DNA from: Hygrocybe punicea
Taxonomy: Eukaryota; Basidiomycota; Agaricomycetes; Agaricales; Hygrophoraceae
Reading direction: 5' to 3'
Assembly: GCA_963556145.1 (NCBI GenBank)
Contig: OY744468.1
Coordinates: 4,340,001 to 4,404,000, forward strand
DNA length: 64,000 bases
The position numbers and the translations under genes are program-made. The notes under the pieces are model-generated. The model ran no database searches, had not been told where the DNA came from, and saw nothing but the letters and a program-made list of their open reading frames with translations. Shown here in pieces: positions 35,640-46,820 of this stretch. Every line of letters starts with the position of its first letter. Positions within the stretch are counted from its first letter, which is position 1.

Positions 35640-38484
35640 CTATCCATATCGCTTTTTGGGAGGTGGTGTGCCTTCAGCCTCTTCACCCACCTTCCTCTTG
35701 GTTCCAAACCCAATGACCACCTTTGTCCGATCACTTGGAACTGATGCACCACTCGGCAGACCCTCAGCCATCGATGTAATCTTGGAGAATCCACGTTTCG
35801 TCGGTGGTGCAGACAATGTGCTACTTGCCATCGGTATCTCAGAGAAGGAGGGACCTGGACTTTCAGCATGTGACATTGGCTGAGGGGCAGGAAGTGTAAT
35901 GAAGCCTGTCTCGAGAGATTGATTCGATTTCGCAGCCTCTTTCTTTTTGCTTTTCGCTTTCTCCGTCTTACCCTTTGACAGCGGCTGTGGGTCAAGGAAT
36001 TCGGCGGCTTGGGGGACAGCACTAACAGTTTTGAAAAAAATCAGTTTCAGACACGTGGTGGACAGGGGGAAAACACATACCCTCTGTTACCAACAGATAA
36101 CACAAAGTGAGCTTGGCCGGTCTTCTCCTGCCGGATTTGGAATGCCCTATTCATGCTCAATGGTGTATCCCCACTAGCCATAGCTTCTTGTTTCTTCTCT
36201 TCCGCAATCTTCTTCAGCCTCTTCTCCGTCTTCATTTTACCCGAGCCCTTTCCATGGAATTTATGCGACAACGCCTTCCATGCCTCTTTCGGCGTCAAGG
36301 CACGGCCAAACTCGTCGTAATACACGATGTTGACATCCGGCTTGTAATTCTTGAATGCTTCCAGATTGTCCCGTGCTTCCTGCTGTTCTCGAAGACGATT
36401 CTCATACTCGCGTTGGGCTTGATCTTTGTTAGTTCCACGGGATTGCAAGCGTTCCATCTCGCGCTGCGCGACGTGACGGCGTTGATCAGCAAGCCACAGA
36501 TCCCTCTGCAATTGAGTTTTCTCACGTTCCTTTTGATCTGCTGATGGGGTGGCCAGAATGCCTTGCTGCCGTAGAATGGTGAGGGTAGACGCCATGCCTG
36601 TACTAAATGTCTGTTCAGACGAAGTGCCGACGTCGCCATCCCGAGCTATAGATAATTCTTCGGCCTCTGTCGCTTTAAGGGCATCTTCGATGGCATTCAA
36701 CATGGCTTCTTCGTCTTCGTCTTCTTCGTCCTTAACGACGACTTCCCCTGCTTCCAGCTCTTCCAGCACTTCGTCACTTCCATCCATCGAAACATCACGC
36801 GTCGGCGATGGCTGTTTGGAGGGCACTACGGATGTTGACGAAGGCCTGATCTGTTCGGTTTTGACGGTTACGGGGTTGTAAGTTATCGCCCTGACAAACT
36901 CCGAAGTGTCATCAAAAGTGATTCCGCCTGCATCACCGTCAACTTCGCCTCCATCTTCAACCTTGATGTCGTTTTTTCCAGTAGATTCCTGGAAGGCTCG
37001 TTCTTCCGCAACTATAAATCAAAGATGAGTGGAATGGAGGACATGAGGAACAATGCTACATACTTCTCCTGGCGACCTCTTCTGGTAGCAGTTTCTTCGA
37101 ATTGTGAAGTTTTGCTTTGCGGGACCGTGCGAGTGCAGCTTGCAGTTCATCGTCATCAACAAAGTTGGTATCCAGATCCCGTAGTCGAGGGATAATCGGC
37201 ATGTTATCAAGTTGCATTTGGTCGTCGCCATTAGCAACGGCGATGTCGGACTGAGCAATGACACGTCGCGAGGGACGCTTCTTCTTGGTCTAATAATGAT
37301 ACATGAGTAGGGATCGCATATTGAAATTCAATCTCGTACCTTGGGCTTTTTGAAGCCAACGTCACCTTCCTTCAGGTAATCCTCTGTTTCGAAATTTTCT
37401 GCAGCAGCTCATGAGTGGGGAGGACAGGATATAACCCGAGTGACCCACTAGCATAATCTATAGATAGCAAAGATTTGTTGACTGAAACGGAAGCTTCTTC
37501 TACCATCGGGGCAGGGGCAGCTTTGCCTGACGTGACCGAGCCTCCTAGACGGAAACCCTGCCAATATGTCAGCCGATTGATATTGCGAAGGTCCAAGGCG
37601 CACCGTTTCCCTTGTTCCTTCAATATCTTCATCATACTTGGAGAGCACAGCACGCTTCATTCCCTGATTCCCGGGTTCGAATTCTTCATCGTCGTATCCA
37701 GTATAGTCTCGTTTCTTGAGTTTGAACTCGTTAATCTTTTTTGTCCGTTCCTCCTCCACCATTTCAACGTTCTGTAATTCATCCTCTACAGTCATCCAAA
37801 TCAATGAAATACCTATGGAAAAGAAGAAACACTCACCCTCGTTGTCGAGGATGCGACTATCTTTCAAGGTGAGTACGCGAGCTTCGCCTTCGTCCATCTC
37901 GTCGAAGTTATGGCTAACCTTGAGCCCAATGAGATCTCCTACAGATCATGACGGGTAAGTACAAGAAGATGACTTGATGTGCAAACAGTCGACATACTTT
38001 CGGTGTAGTCTTCGCCTTGAAACATCTTGTCCATATTCTCGAGTTCCTCCTGTCGCTTCTTCGCGAGCTCCTTCTCCTTTTTCTTGCTCTTTTTTATCCA
38101 CTTCAACGTATCTTCTGCATCGCCATCGGCGTCACCGAGAGTTGCACCTTTCAGTGAAGCGTTGAGCTCGCGCCGATTTCTCACCCTATGAATGGCGATG
38201 ATTTGGCATGAACGCCCAACGCAAAAGGGTTACTCACTTTTTTATTCGATCTTGAATCTTCCTGCAACAAAATATTCGTCAAAATACCTCTGCAGGGATT
38301 AGAGGCAGGGGAATTACTTTGACTCTCGTTCTTTGGCCTCCTTCTCGCGCTGCTTCGCATAGTTGTCCTCGGCTTGCTTGTCCTTGTCATCGGCTGGGGC
38401 CTTGTCGTCTGTGAGAGGTTTGAGGCCAAGCGAGACACGAATTTTGTTTGTCTCTTCCAAGCTGATACTTTCTTCCATCGACAT
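35640..38484 (-). CDS. SNU66: U4/U6.U5 tri-snRNP protein Snu66 / SART1
   Basis: A multi-exon gene from the ATG 38482-38484 (MSMEESISLEETNKIRVSLG, the conserved start of SART1 proteins) to the TAG at 35640. In order: KPLTDDKAP, a Lys/Glu-rich coil (WIKKSKKKEKELAKKRQEEL), LIGLKVSHNFDEMDEGE (the DxxDEGE-type signature), VLTLKDSRILDNE, KRDYTGYDDEEFEPG, and further acidic and basic segments. The C-terminal conserved core has GMASTLTILRQQGIL, YYDEFGRALTPKEAWKALSHKFHG and SGKMKTEKRLKK. The known role is bridging in the spliceosomal tri-snRNP. The protein ends TPPPKKRYG. Confidence 0.92.
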
Positions 38485-38622
38485 GGCGAGTATTGGTTCG
38501 AAGACGAGGGACAACTTGAAGATGCAAGTACTATAGTAAGAGCGGAGCCGTCACCGATTGAACGTGTTTATATTTGTTATTCAAGGGCTTTGCAAGCTCA
38601 GCGCCCAGCGCTTACCCTCCAA
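38485..38622. promoter_or_regulatory. Short bidirectional promoter, SNU66 / complex I subunit
   Basis: 138 bp separate the two divergent start codons. Confidence 0.5.
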
Positions 38623-38974
38623 ATGGCGTCTTTGACAAGTCCATTCCGCCAAACCTACCGGTATCTCGTGAGTCGCTGGTCTTACGAAGGATTTCTTAAC
38701 CTGAATACTGTTGTACTTCAACAGCAACGTCAAGCTCACGAAAACCCAGTCATTTTCTATTCCTGCGTACTGGGTGCCATTGGCCCCGTACTGGTCATCG
38801 CAGTGCCACCCATTCGCAAAAGTTTCGGGTGGAGACCAGCTGAACCTATCCCCACTTCTTTCCCAAGTAAGTGTTTTGGGACAATCCGTAATACAACATT
38901 TGTACATGTAAATTACCCTTGCAGTTCCACAACGTCGAAGGAGATCGGTGCAGGGATACGAGGATGATTCGTGA
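38623..38974 (+). CDS. NADH:ubiquinone oxidoreductase 9.5 kDa subunit
   Basis: Two exons. The first codes MASLTSPFRQTYRYLVSRW, then a single membrane helix (VIFYSCVLGAIGPVLVIAVPPIRKSFGW) and AEPIPTSFP. The intron GTAAGT...TTGCAG joins to PQRRRRSVQGYEDDS and TGA at 38972-38974. The motif PVLVIAVPPIR followed by a basic Arg cluster and GYEDD is the signature of the fungal complex I accessory subunit known as the 9.5 kDa subunit. The length of about 100 aa fits. It acts in the mitochondrial inner membrane. Confidence 0.88.
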
Positions 38975-39200
38975 GATATACATCCGTAACCACGTACCAC
39001 CGGAGGAGTAATAGACAGTTGAGATTCAACGCCCCAAGTTTTATGCCAGATTCTACAGTTTTCAACTGTAAAATTTGACGGTTTGAAACGGAGCTTTCAT
39101 TGTAGTGTTTCTCGTTCAAGTTGCCGTTTATAATAAGTTGTTACGTTCAACTCGGTCACACTGGCACCAGTTAGCTATTGTCGTGAACGCTGAGTCGACA

Positions 39201-40644
39201 ATGGTAATCCAACCCCTTTGGCCATAGAACATGTACTCACAGAATTCTTTCCTAGTTGGCGCTGCGAACTCCCCTCTCACTCACTGCACAATTAATCCGA
39301 CAGTCAGGTTTACTGCTCCAGGGTCGTGGATTGGCAACCCAGGCGGAGTCACCAAAGCGAAAAGCCAAGACGCCTCTGAGAAGATCAACGTCCGCGTCGC
39401 TTCCCATTCGATCAAATCCTACCCCGACGCGCGGTAATATTCAAACCATCTTCACTCTGTCAACTGCGGAGCGTTACATGATGTCGCGTATGCGAAAGAA
39501 TCTGCCTCCGATGTCTCAAACCCTCCACGAGTCATGGTGGGTCCCCAAGTGGGGAGAAGGTGGTAAGGAAGGTGAAGTCTTCGTCTTTGCCAATGGAAGT
39601 TTCGTGTGTTGGGGCTTGGATGAAAACGACGCGCGGAGGTTTGCGAGGGAGATCATCAAGCCTGATATCGAGGTAGCACCTTTGAGGGAGGCGGAGACGG
39701 AAGAGTTAGAATTTGTGACAGATCCAACCGAGTTGGGTGGGGTTTTAGGCAAACTACCAATGTCCGAGATGTCTGACGCGATCGTTAACCCAGGAATACC
39801 CGATTGCAAGGAGACTTAATCATACTTGGCCGTACCTCACCTTTGAGTTCGACCAATTCACTACCTGCATCCTTACCTCCCACCATATTCCCGGAGGAGA
39901 CCTTATTGGCTCGCTATGCCTTCTCCCAAGCACTGGCACGCTCCACCGCCCTCTCTGCCCTCGAAGTATCGTTGGACAACTACTTGTCCTCTGTCGCATT
40001 GCTTCCTCACTCCCTCGAGAAGACAGGAAAGCCAGGACTGGGACGAACAGCATTAATCAAGAAGCTTGGTGAACTGATGAAGTTCCGGCAGGGCCTCAAC
40101 CTCAATAGAGAAAACTTTTCAGACACACCAGATTTCTATTGGGCCGAACCTGAACTTGAGGGTGTGCCTCCAGCTTGATTATTTATATGTAAAAAAACTC
40201 AGTTCTCATGGCATCATTAGCGTTCTTTAACTCGCTGAGTGATGCACTAGAGGTCAAAGCTCGTGCTACATCGGTGAATGACAAGATCACATACGCAGCT
40301 GAAGTGAGCAGTTATCTTATCAGAATATTTTATCTTACTTGTGATATTAACTCCGAAATCCAGGCGCAATCTGTACTACGACAGCTTCTCACAGAGGTAC
40401 CGTATTTCTCCATTATGTTCTGTGTGTTCTGATCATCTGGTAGTCCACTACTCATCGCATGGAACTCGTTATCATCGCTCTCATTGCCGTCGAAGTGGTT
40501 GTCGTACGGCCATTCTCCTTGAAATCACACACCCATTTACTGATAACGTTATAGGCACTCATTCGCGATGGACCCGAACTGTGGTACATGCTGTTTGGAA
40601 CGGGCCGGTCATTGAGTAAACTGGAAAAAAGCACTGAGCACTAA
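39201..40644 (+). CDS. RMND1/Mrx10-like mitochondrial protein (DUF155, Rmd1 family)
   Basis: Exon 1 is only the ATG (39201-39203), followed by a 52 bp intron. Exon 2 starts at 39256 with LALRTPLSLTAQLIRQSG, a typical mitochondrial presequence. Later joins restore the DUF155 pattern: EGEVFVFANGSFVCWGLDE, VTDPTENTRLQGDLIILG, LARYAFSQALARSTALSALE, LNLNRENFSDTPDFYWAEPE, LSDALEVKARATSVNDKITY, SVLRQLLTE, HRMELVIIALIAVEVVVALI. A single C-terminal membrane helix fits RMND1/Mrx10, which supports mitochondrial translation by anchoring ribosomes to the inner membrane (known for the animal and yeast proteins). Stop TAA at 40642-40644. Confidence 0.87.
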
Positions 40645-40872
40645 ACCCTGATCGTAGAATAAAGGGATCCAACTTGAGCACTCTCCACTCAGCAATCTTC
40701 AATACTATTTGTGATCAACCTTTCACCGTGTCAATCACATTCGCGAACGTCGCTGCGGCTGCGGAGATCCATCTTCAATTTTCTATGTACAGACCCATGC
40801 CAATAACAATGACGAGAAGTTTTGACGGAAAGGAAGTGTGTGCATCCAATGATAACCTGTCCCGTCGTTCTG

Positions 40873-42625
40873 CTAATTCTCAAACCAACCTGCCCGAATC
40901 ATCTCGTCGGCTAGGCCATCCCATTGCCTCCGTCTGGCCTTGCGACCCGCAAGTTCCGTTGCGAACCTGAGGCACAACAAACACCAGATGTCAGGTCTGT
41001 GAAGTAAGGTTGGCAAAACGGAAATAAAACCTACCTCAGACATTCGTCCAATCGCCATCGTCCCCTCTCAGCATCTGAAGAATTCGCACTGTTGCGTGTA
41101 TCTTCACCCCCCGAAGACGGCGTATAGGGAGCACCCGGAGCGATGCGTCTACTCATAGCATATATCATTCCGGCGATGAAAGCATCTTGCGCTCCTACAT
41201 CATCCATTACTCTATCGTCTCCTTGATCCCTACCTTCCCTCATGTCATCTTGTTCGCCGGGAACTTCCGTTCCCTGAGAATCATTATCGTTATCGTTATC
41301 GTCCTCGTCCTCACCGTCATCCTGGTGCTGGTGTCCTGAACGCGAATGAGAAAAAGACGACAGGTCCCTCATAGCACTGCTCCCCCCGGCGGTAAAGGCA
41401 CTTGAGGACGGTGTGCGGCTCCGATGACCAGCCCAAAAATCACTTCCGCTTCTCACAGACTGCACGGACTGAAACTCCTCTGCACTGGGATAATTGGTCC
41501 TCCTATGCTGGCTGGATTGCTGTGTGGAGGTAGGTCTACGCTTCTCCTCAACCCATCCTGAACTCTGGAAATATTCCTTCGTTGGTAACGAGAGGACCGC
41601 GGCACCCTCGGAGCCCCAGTGAGCCACGAGGAGCGCGTGCGAGGGAGCAATTGAGGTGAGGGAGAGGAGGAAAGCACGTGGGGAAGACGCATAACTCGGT
41701 GAGTTTGCTTGGGCATAATGTTTATTGAGGAACAGGACATCGGCATGAGGAATAAGCTGCAATTTATTTTCGTGATCAGTGAACAGGTATCCCAGCTAAG
41801 ATGAAGACAATGATTCACACCGCTTCGACACCTTGCCTAACCTTTCTCCCCACGTCAACGCTAAACACACAATGGCTCCTCCATTTCCGTTCTCGGGCAA
41901 GTCCATCCAAGCCAGTTATATTACTGAGTGTAGTTTTGACAGAACGACCCTCGAAATGAAGCCAATCAAACGGGGCAGGGCTGTTGGGATTGTATCGGAC
42001 TTGGGTGGAGGTCCGTGGAAGAGATGGTGGAGACACGGAACGCGGTGATTGGTTGGAGGGAGGGGGTGGAGGGGTGAAGGGAGGTGGATACAAATAGTTT
42101 TCAGGCGCGAGCAGGGGTCCGAGGAGGGAGACGAAGTCTTCGTGAGTTATCTCCGGCAGTGGGTTGTGGTTGACAACAGTACGGGTATCGGTATCAGCTT
42201 GAAAAAAAAAGGGAACACAAGTCGGTCAAAAATTGTAAATTTGAAGAGTACAAAAGGGGCTAACATGAGTGCAATACCCATGCACTTGGAACGCCTGCGC
42301 CCTCCAGTACCTTACAGTATCGCGTAATAATACCTTCCTTCTCTAAGTCACGCAAAATCATGGTACCCTCGTCGTTTCCTGATAAAGGAGCTACCAGCAG
42401 AGCTTCGACCGAAGGAAATTGAGCCAAAAGAGAGAGCAAATTGGTAGCAGAACCACCACGAGATTTGGAAACAGAGTGGGCACGAACCACCGTCGATGGA
42501 GACGGGTAGCTGGGCAGGGACAGGGTGTGCGTAAGAAAAAGGGTGCCGGACGCGACGATGCGGAGGGGTCGTTGGAACTGCGCGGTGAGCTGTGCGTCGT
42601 GCATGTCGCGACGCAAACGAGCCAT
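40873..42625 (-). CDS. PfkB-family carbohydrate kinase (ketohexokinase-like)
   Basis: A multi-exon gene from the ATG 42623-42625 to the stop at 40873. The N-terminal half has the PfkB pattern RIVASGTLFLTHTLSLPSYP, a G-G-S-A-T-N-L-L sugar-binding motif and VEALLVAPLSGNDEGTMIL. The middle has APFDWLHFEGR, ADVLFLNKHYAQ and LLVAHWGSEGAAVLS. The C-terminal signature reads GAQDAFIAGMIYAMS: the catalytic Asp of GAxD is kept, but the second Gly is Gln. A disordered acidic insert (DDGEDEDDNDNDND and Ser-rich flanks, about 100 residues) sits just before this motif. The most likely substrate is a ketose or another sugar; the sequence does not decide it. Confidence 0.82.
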
Positions 42626-42747
42626 CCTGGCAGGACACAGAAAGAATTTGGCAATCGTTTCTTATGTTGTTAGTTTGCAGCGGTAAGAAAAGTTTTTAAC
42701 AGTCTCGATCGATCAAGCTAGGTTAGGGTTTACAGCATTTTTGGCCG

Positions 42748-44115
42748 TTAAAACATCTCAACGTCGCCGTCGTCGTCTTCACTCCCTTCAACATATTCCC
42801 AGTCACTGCCTTCCCCACCATCCTCTGCGGGCGGGGAAGATTTGATCCCGAGGGCGTCCAATTTCATAGCAAGTTCTTTCGCGTGTTTCAGTAGTGGGAT
42901 GTCAGGATGGCCTTCCCTTACATGAAGCTGGAAAAGAGTATTGAGCTCAGACGGTAACGACACAGGAAGCCAAGACTCACAGTTTGACACGTTTCCAAGC
43001 AATCTCTTGCATCTTTCGCGAGTTCCTCCCAGGTCAAGTCATCCATTTTAACACCACTCTCCCTTGTTTGCTCCGACATGAGGAAGAAGCACCATCCTTC
43101 AAGATACCATGCTTCTACCTCCTGGTCATCTGAAGCCATGATGCCATGTAACACCAGCAACGCGGGAGTGAACAGCGACAACTCAAGGAATAACTTGACC
43201 AGCGACAATCGTGTTGGTATTGGCGGGAGTTTAGGATCATCTGCATCGATAGAAAAAATCAGCATCGACATTACAAAACGGTACAAGGCGACGTACCCAA
43301 ATCCAAGTCTTTCCATGCCCCCCATGCCTTCTCAAGACATTCCCTAGCATCCTCAGGCCGTTCTTGAGACATACGAATCGAGGAGAGCGCCTGCAGTGCT
43401 TCGGCATTCCCGGGGTCAGTACGCAGCGCAAGATTCATGAGATCCTCGCATGTCTTGTCCGCGGTGGGTTCAAAGCTATGAATTCATTCAGAGTCGAAAA
43501 GGCAAACATAGGATCAAGAATGTCACGACCCACCAGAGGTCGTAGGATGGATCCATCCAGATCTCAACCATAGCCACAAGAGCCCTAACAATGTAATTTC
43601 TAAGTTCGGCTTCATCGCCAACGGAGATATTGTCTGTAGCTCGCTCTTTACCCTTTAGTTGAACGAGGAAAATGTCAACAGCAGACTGATAGTGTTGTAG
43701 TGCTGCCCGTGGGTCGTCATCGCTGAGTTGGGCGAGATAAAGATGCGCTGAGGGTGGTGGCGACGATGGGGCATCAGGGTTGGGAGGAAGCAATGATAAG
43801 AATGTCTGAGAATCCACTGTCAATGTTGACTTCAGGGTACAGGAAACATGTACAGGCACTGACCTGCTTAGCCGCCTCTATCTCTCCCATCTCCAACTGC
43901 ACGACCCCAAGTATTTCTTTGGCCTCTGGGTGGTTGGATGACCGCTCCAAAACCCGCTCAACAAAACGTCTGGCGAGGTCATAGTCGCATTGCACAATTA
44001 AATTCTGAGCTTTCTCAAACAAAGACGAGATGGGTGGTGAAGCTGTCGCCTTCTCAGCGGGAGATTCGGTGATGGTAGGAACAGTTCTCTTTCTCTTCGT
44101 TCTGGTGCGTCCCAT
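42748..44115 (-). CDS. ACL4: Ribosome assembly chaperone of uL4 (Acl4), TPR protein
   Basis: Starts at the ATG 44113-44115 with a basic nuclear-type N-terminus (MGRTRTKRKRT). TPR helices follow: SLFEKAQNLIVQCDYDLARR, HPEAKEILGVVQLEMGEIEA, AHLYLAQLSDDDPRAALQHY, AEALQALSSIRMSQERPEDA, VEAWYLEGWCFFLM. The C-terminal segment ELAMKLDALGI and the acidic end (EDGGEGSDWEYVEGSEDDD) match the fungal Acl4 family, which protects newly made uL4 (Rpl4) until it joins the pre-60S particle. At least four introns; the last exon ends DGDVEMF at 42748. The start is 62 bp from the divergent gene at 44178. Confidence 0.85.
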
Positions 44116-44177
44116 TGTTAGGTCACCGCAACGACGTTCGCACGGTACTGCCGACGACCTGAACGGACACAATCAAT
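44116..44177. promoter_or_regulatory. Very short bidirectional promoter, ACL4 / gene at 44178
   Basis: Only 62 bp lie between the two divergent ATG codons, the shortest such gap in the window. Confidence 0.5.
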
Positions 44178-45159
44178 ATGCTCGGGTTACAAGAAAGCGA
44201 GGAAAGGGCAGTTCCAGACGGTCTATTCCTAGAGAGACTCGAAGCATTCATGGAGAAAAGCCTGGCGGATATCCATGCATTTTCTCGAAGGGAAAACCGC
44301 CCTTTCGAGGAGGTTTGTTTGAATACTAACAACTGGCATAGGAGCTTACATTTTCGACTGCCAGACCAGACGACTCGTCGCAGAATGGCATTGCAAATAT
44401 TTATTCAAACGCGAGCCTATTGAACTGACGGATAAACCTGGTCAAGGTCTGCAACGGTCGTATGGCCTTCAATAATATTCATATGTCCACTGTTCAGAGC
44501 GATCTGTTCTATGCGACACTTCTCGTGTTCTGGAATCCCTAGCGGAGGTATCAGGAACACATTCCTTCCTTCTGGCTGTTGAACCTGGAAACCCGGCTGA
44601 TCAAGGCTTTCTTGGTGGGACCGTGTTAGGGAGAAACTTCTGGCGCGGCTTACGAAGTGGTGGTGATATCGGTGCCAAAAATTTCAAGGTTCACTGCCTC
44701 AAGGAGATGGGAATCGCGAAGAACTCGGACCCCACTGACGATGCTACCACGAGTCAACCTGTCTCGGCCGCCGCTTGGAAGCCAGGCACTAGCTTGAAAA
44801 CGGAAATCTACGCCAATGTTCGGAGCGCATTAAGGTTTTGATATCCTTTGTTTTCAGGGTGTGCCAATGCCCATGCGTTATCTTTGTATTCCAGAACAGC
44901 GAGCGGTGTCCGTAACGCGGAAATGAAATGGACGAATCATGACCGACTGGGCGTTTATGGTGTCCGTATCGTTGGCTGGCCACAAGGCATTCCCTTGCAG
45001 AATCCTTCCACACTCACGACAAGTCAGAACAAGGTTTTGTTGGAGTGTTTGACAAACGGAACTCTTTATTTTGCCAGAAAAACCGAGAGTCCGGCGGAAG
45101 CTGGTATCAGAGCTTCGGATCCGCCTGATGTTGACTTGTCGTGGGTGTACGGTAAATGA
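44178..45159 (+). CDS. Conserved basidiomycete protein of unknown function
   Basis: Four exons (44178..44312, then 52, about 60 and about 60 bp introns) give about 268 aa. The joins restore FEETRRLVAEWHCKYLFKRE, ERSVLCDTSRVLESLAEVSG and SALRTASGVRNAEMKWTNHD. Conserved-looking blocks are HSFLLAVEPGNPADQGFLGG, GRNFWRGLRSGG, AEMKWTNHDRLGVYGVRIVG and the ending PSTLTTSQNKVLLECL. No transmembrane helix, signal peptide or catalytic motif stands out. I associate the pattern with widespread unnamed agaricomycete proteins but cannot name a domain. Confidence 0.72.
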
Positions 45160-45232
45160 TAGCTAAATAAATAATTTGTTTTACGTTTTACGGTATTGCT
45201 AAGCCAACGAAAGTGGCAGTCTTCGACAAACC

Positions 45233-46664
45233 ATGTTCCAATCCATATTCTCGTGAGTGCCCAAGCACATTTTTAATTTGGTTTCTCAAGACCTCGCAGA
45301 ACCTCGGATCCCTCTGCACCAACGTTTCATCCACTTGCAGCCAACGTTAAGAGCACCGAGTTATTCGGAGCACTTGACGATGTGGACACCGAATGGTTGT
45401 GCTCTGGTGGATTCGTTACTGAGACCCAGATTTTCTACATCATCACACCAGATGGCACCTCTGTCATGTGCCAAGTTATCCATTCCTCTGTCGGGTAAGC
45501 CTTTTCTCTTGAATGGATGGTTCAATGTATCATAGTGCCCACGAAGGCTGTGGTATCCGACCATCCAATTTACTTGCAAAGTGTTCAATCCAAATACGAA
45601 GGAAATGATCTGGAAGTCAGTCAATGTCTCTAACTTCGTCACCCCGCCTCCTGGTCTCGATAAACGTTCGTGCAAAGCCGATGAGTTTTCTTTCACCTAC
45701 AAGGCGGATCCAGGATCCGATCATCCTCAATCCTACAACATCCGTGCCAACCTTTCTAGTAAACTTCAGATCTCTCTCGACATCTCTCGTCCCGCTGCAG
45801 TCCCTGGTTTCAAAATTGGCAAAGGTCCACAGGGCGGCTATTCGTATTTTGGCCCCGATCCCCAGAAGGCAGAAGGTTACGTCGTGCATAGATTCTGGCC
45901 TCGCACTGTTGCTACTGGTCACTTCGTCCACAACGGGAAGGCTTTAGCTGTAGAAGGACCCGGGATGTTCGTGCACGCTATCCAAGGCATGCGTCCCAAC
46001 CTGGTCGCATCACGTTGGAACTTTGCCCATTTTCAGAGTGACGAGTACGGTGGCGCTTCCGCGATACAGATGGAGTTTACCACCCTGGAAACGCATGGAA
46101 GGAAAGGCGAGGACTCTGGTCCTGTTACCGTTAATGTCGGTTCCTTGGTGTTAGGGGGGAAACTGGCAGCGGTTACTGCAGAGACGAAATGGCCAGACGA
46201 AGATTTCCAAAAGGATGCCGCTGTCGTCTCGAGGGCGTTTCACTCCAACGCGACCTTCGACCCGGACACTGGGTATAAGTGTCCAGCTGGACTGCTTTTC
46301 AAATGGGCGGGCCCATCCCTCCTGCAGGACGCACAGGGGCTCATTGAAGCCAAGTTGGAAGTTGACGTTGGTGACTCCTCGAATCCGAAGGGACTTATCG
46401 AGAAAGTTGACGTTCTTGCGGAGATCCCTTACGTGCTGAAGGTCGCAGTGAATTTTGTCGCAGGAACGAAGCCGTATATTTATCAGGCAAGTCCTGATGT
46501 GGTTTTGGAGGTGACGGAGGTTTGATCTGTTTTCTTGCTTTCAGTGGATAAATCCCGTCAAGCTGTCTGTTACTGGTCCAGAAAGCATTTTCCCGGGATT
46601 ATCAAGTGGGCTTGAAATCCCAGGATATTTGTACAACGAAGCCACCTTTATTTCTCGACCGTAG
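45233..46664 (+). CDS. SVF1: Svf1-type oxidative stress / lipid-handling protein
   Basis: Starts at the ATG 45233 (exon 1 45233..45252, MFQSIF). The joins give DTEWLCSGGFVTETQIFY, QVIHSSVGLWYPTIQFTCK and the long exon with VFNPNTKEMIWKS, FVTPPPGLDKRSCKADEFSF, ISRPAAVPGFKIG, GYVVHRFWPR, HAIQGMRPNLVASRWNF and MEFTTLETHGRKGEDSGPV. These are hallmark blocks of the Svf1 double-lipocalin family, which in yeast handles ceramide transfer and oxidative stress. The last intron (46487..46544) begins GC, not GT (CAG|GCAAGT). Its removal gives YIYQWINPVKL and ends with YNEATFISRP, stop at 46662-46664. Confidence 0.9.
46487..46544 (+). other. SVF1: GC-AG intron in SVF1
   Basis: The donor reads CAG|GCAAGT and the acceptor TTTCAG|TGG. 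Without splicing the frame stops soon after. With splicing the conserved Svf1 C-terminus (W-x-N, then EATFI) continues in phase. Confidence 0.85.
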
Positions 46665-46820
46665 ATAATGTACCGTATTCCAAAGGGGATAAGTTTGCGC
46701 AGCCGATGACTCGAGCTGTACGGGAAATTCCGAGTTCCTTTCAGAATTGCCGTGACTGCGCGAGAAACGAATAATTATCAGATTGACAAGAAATGTTGGG
46801 CAGATGATGTTCACTGCACC

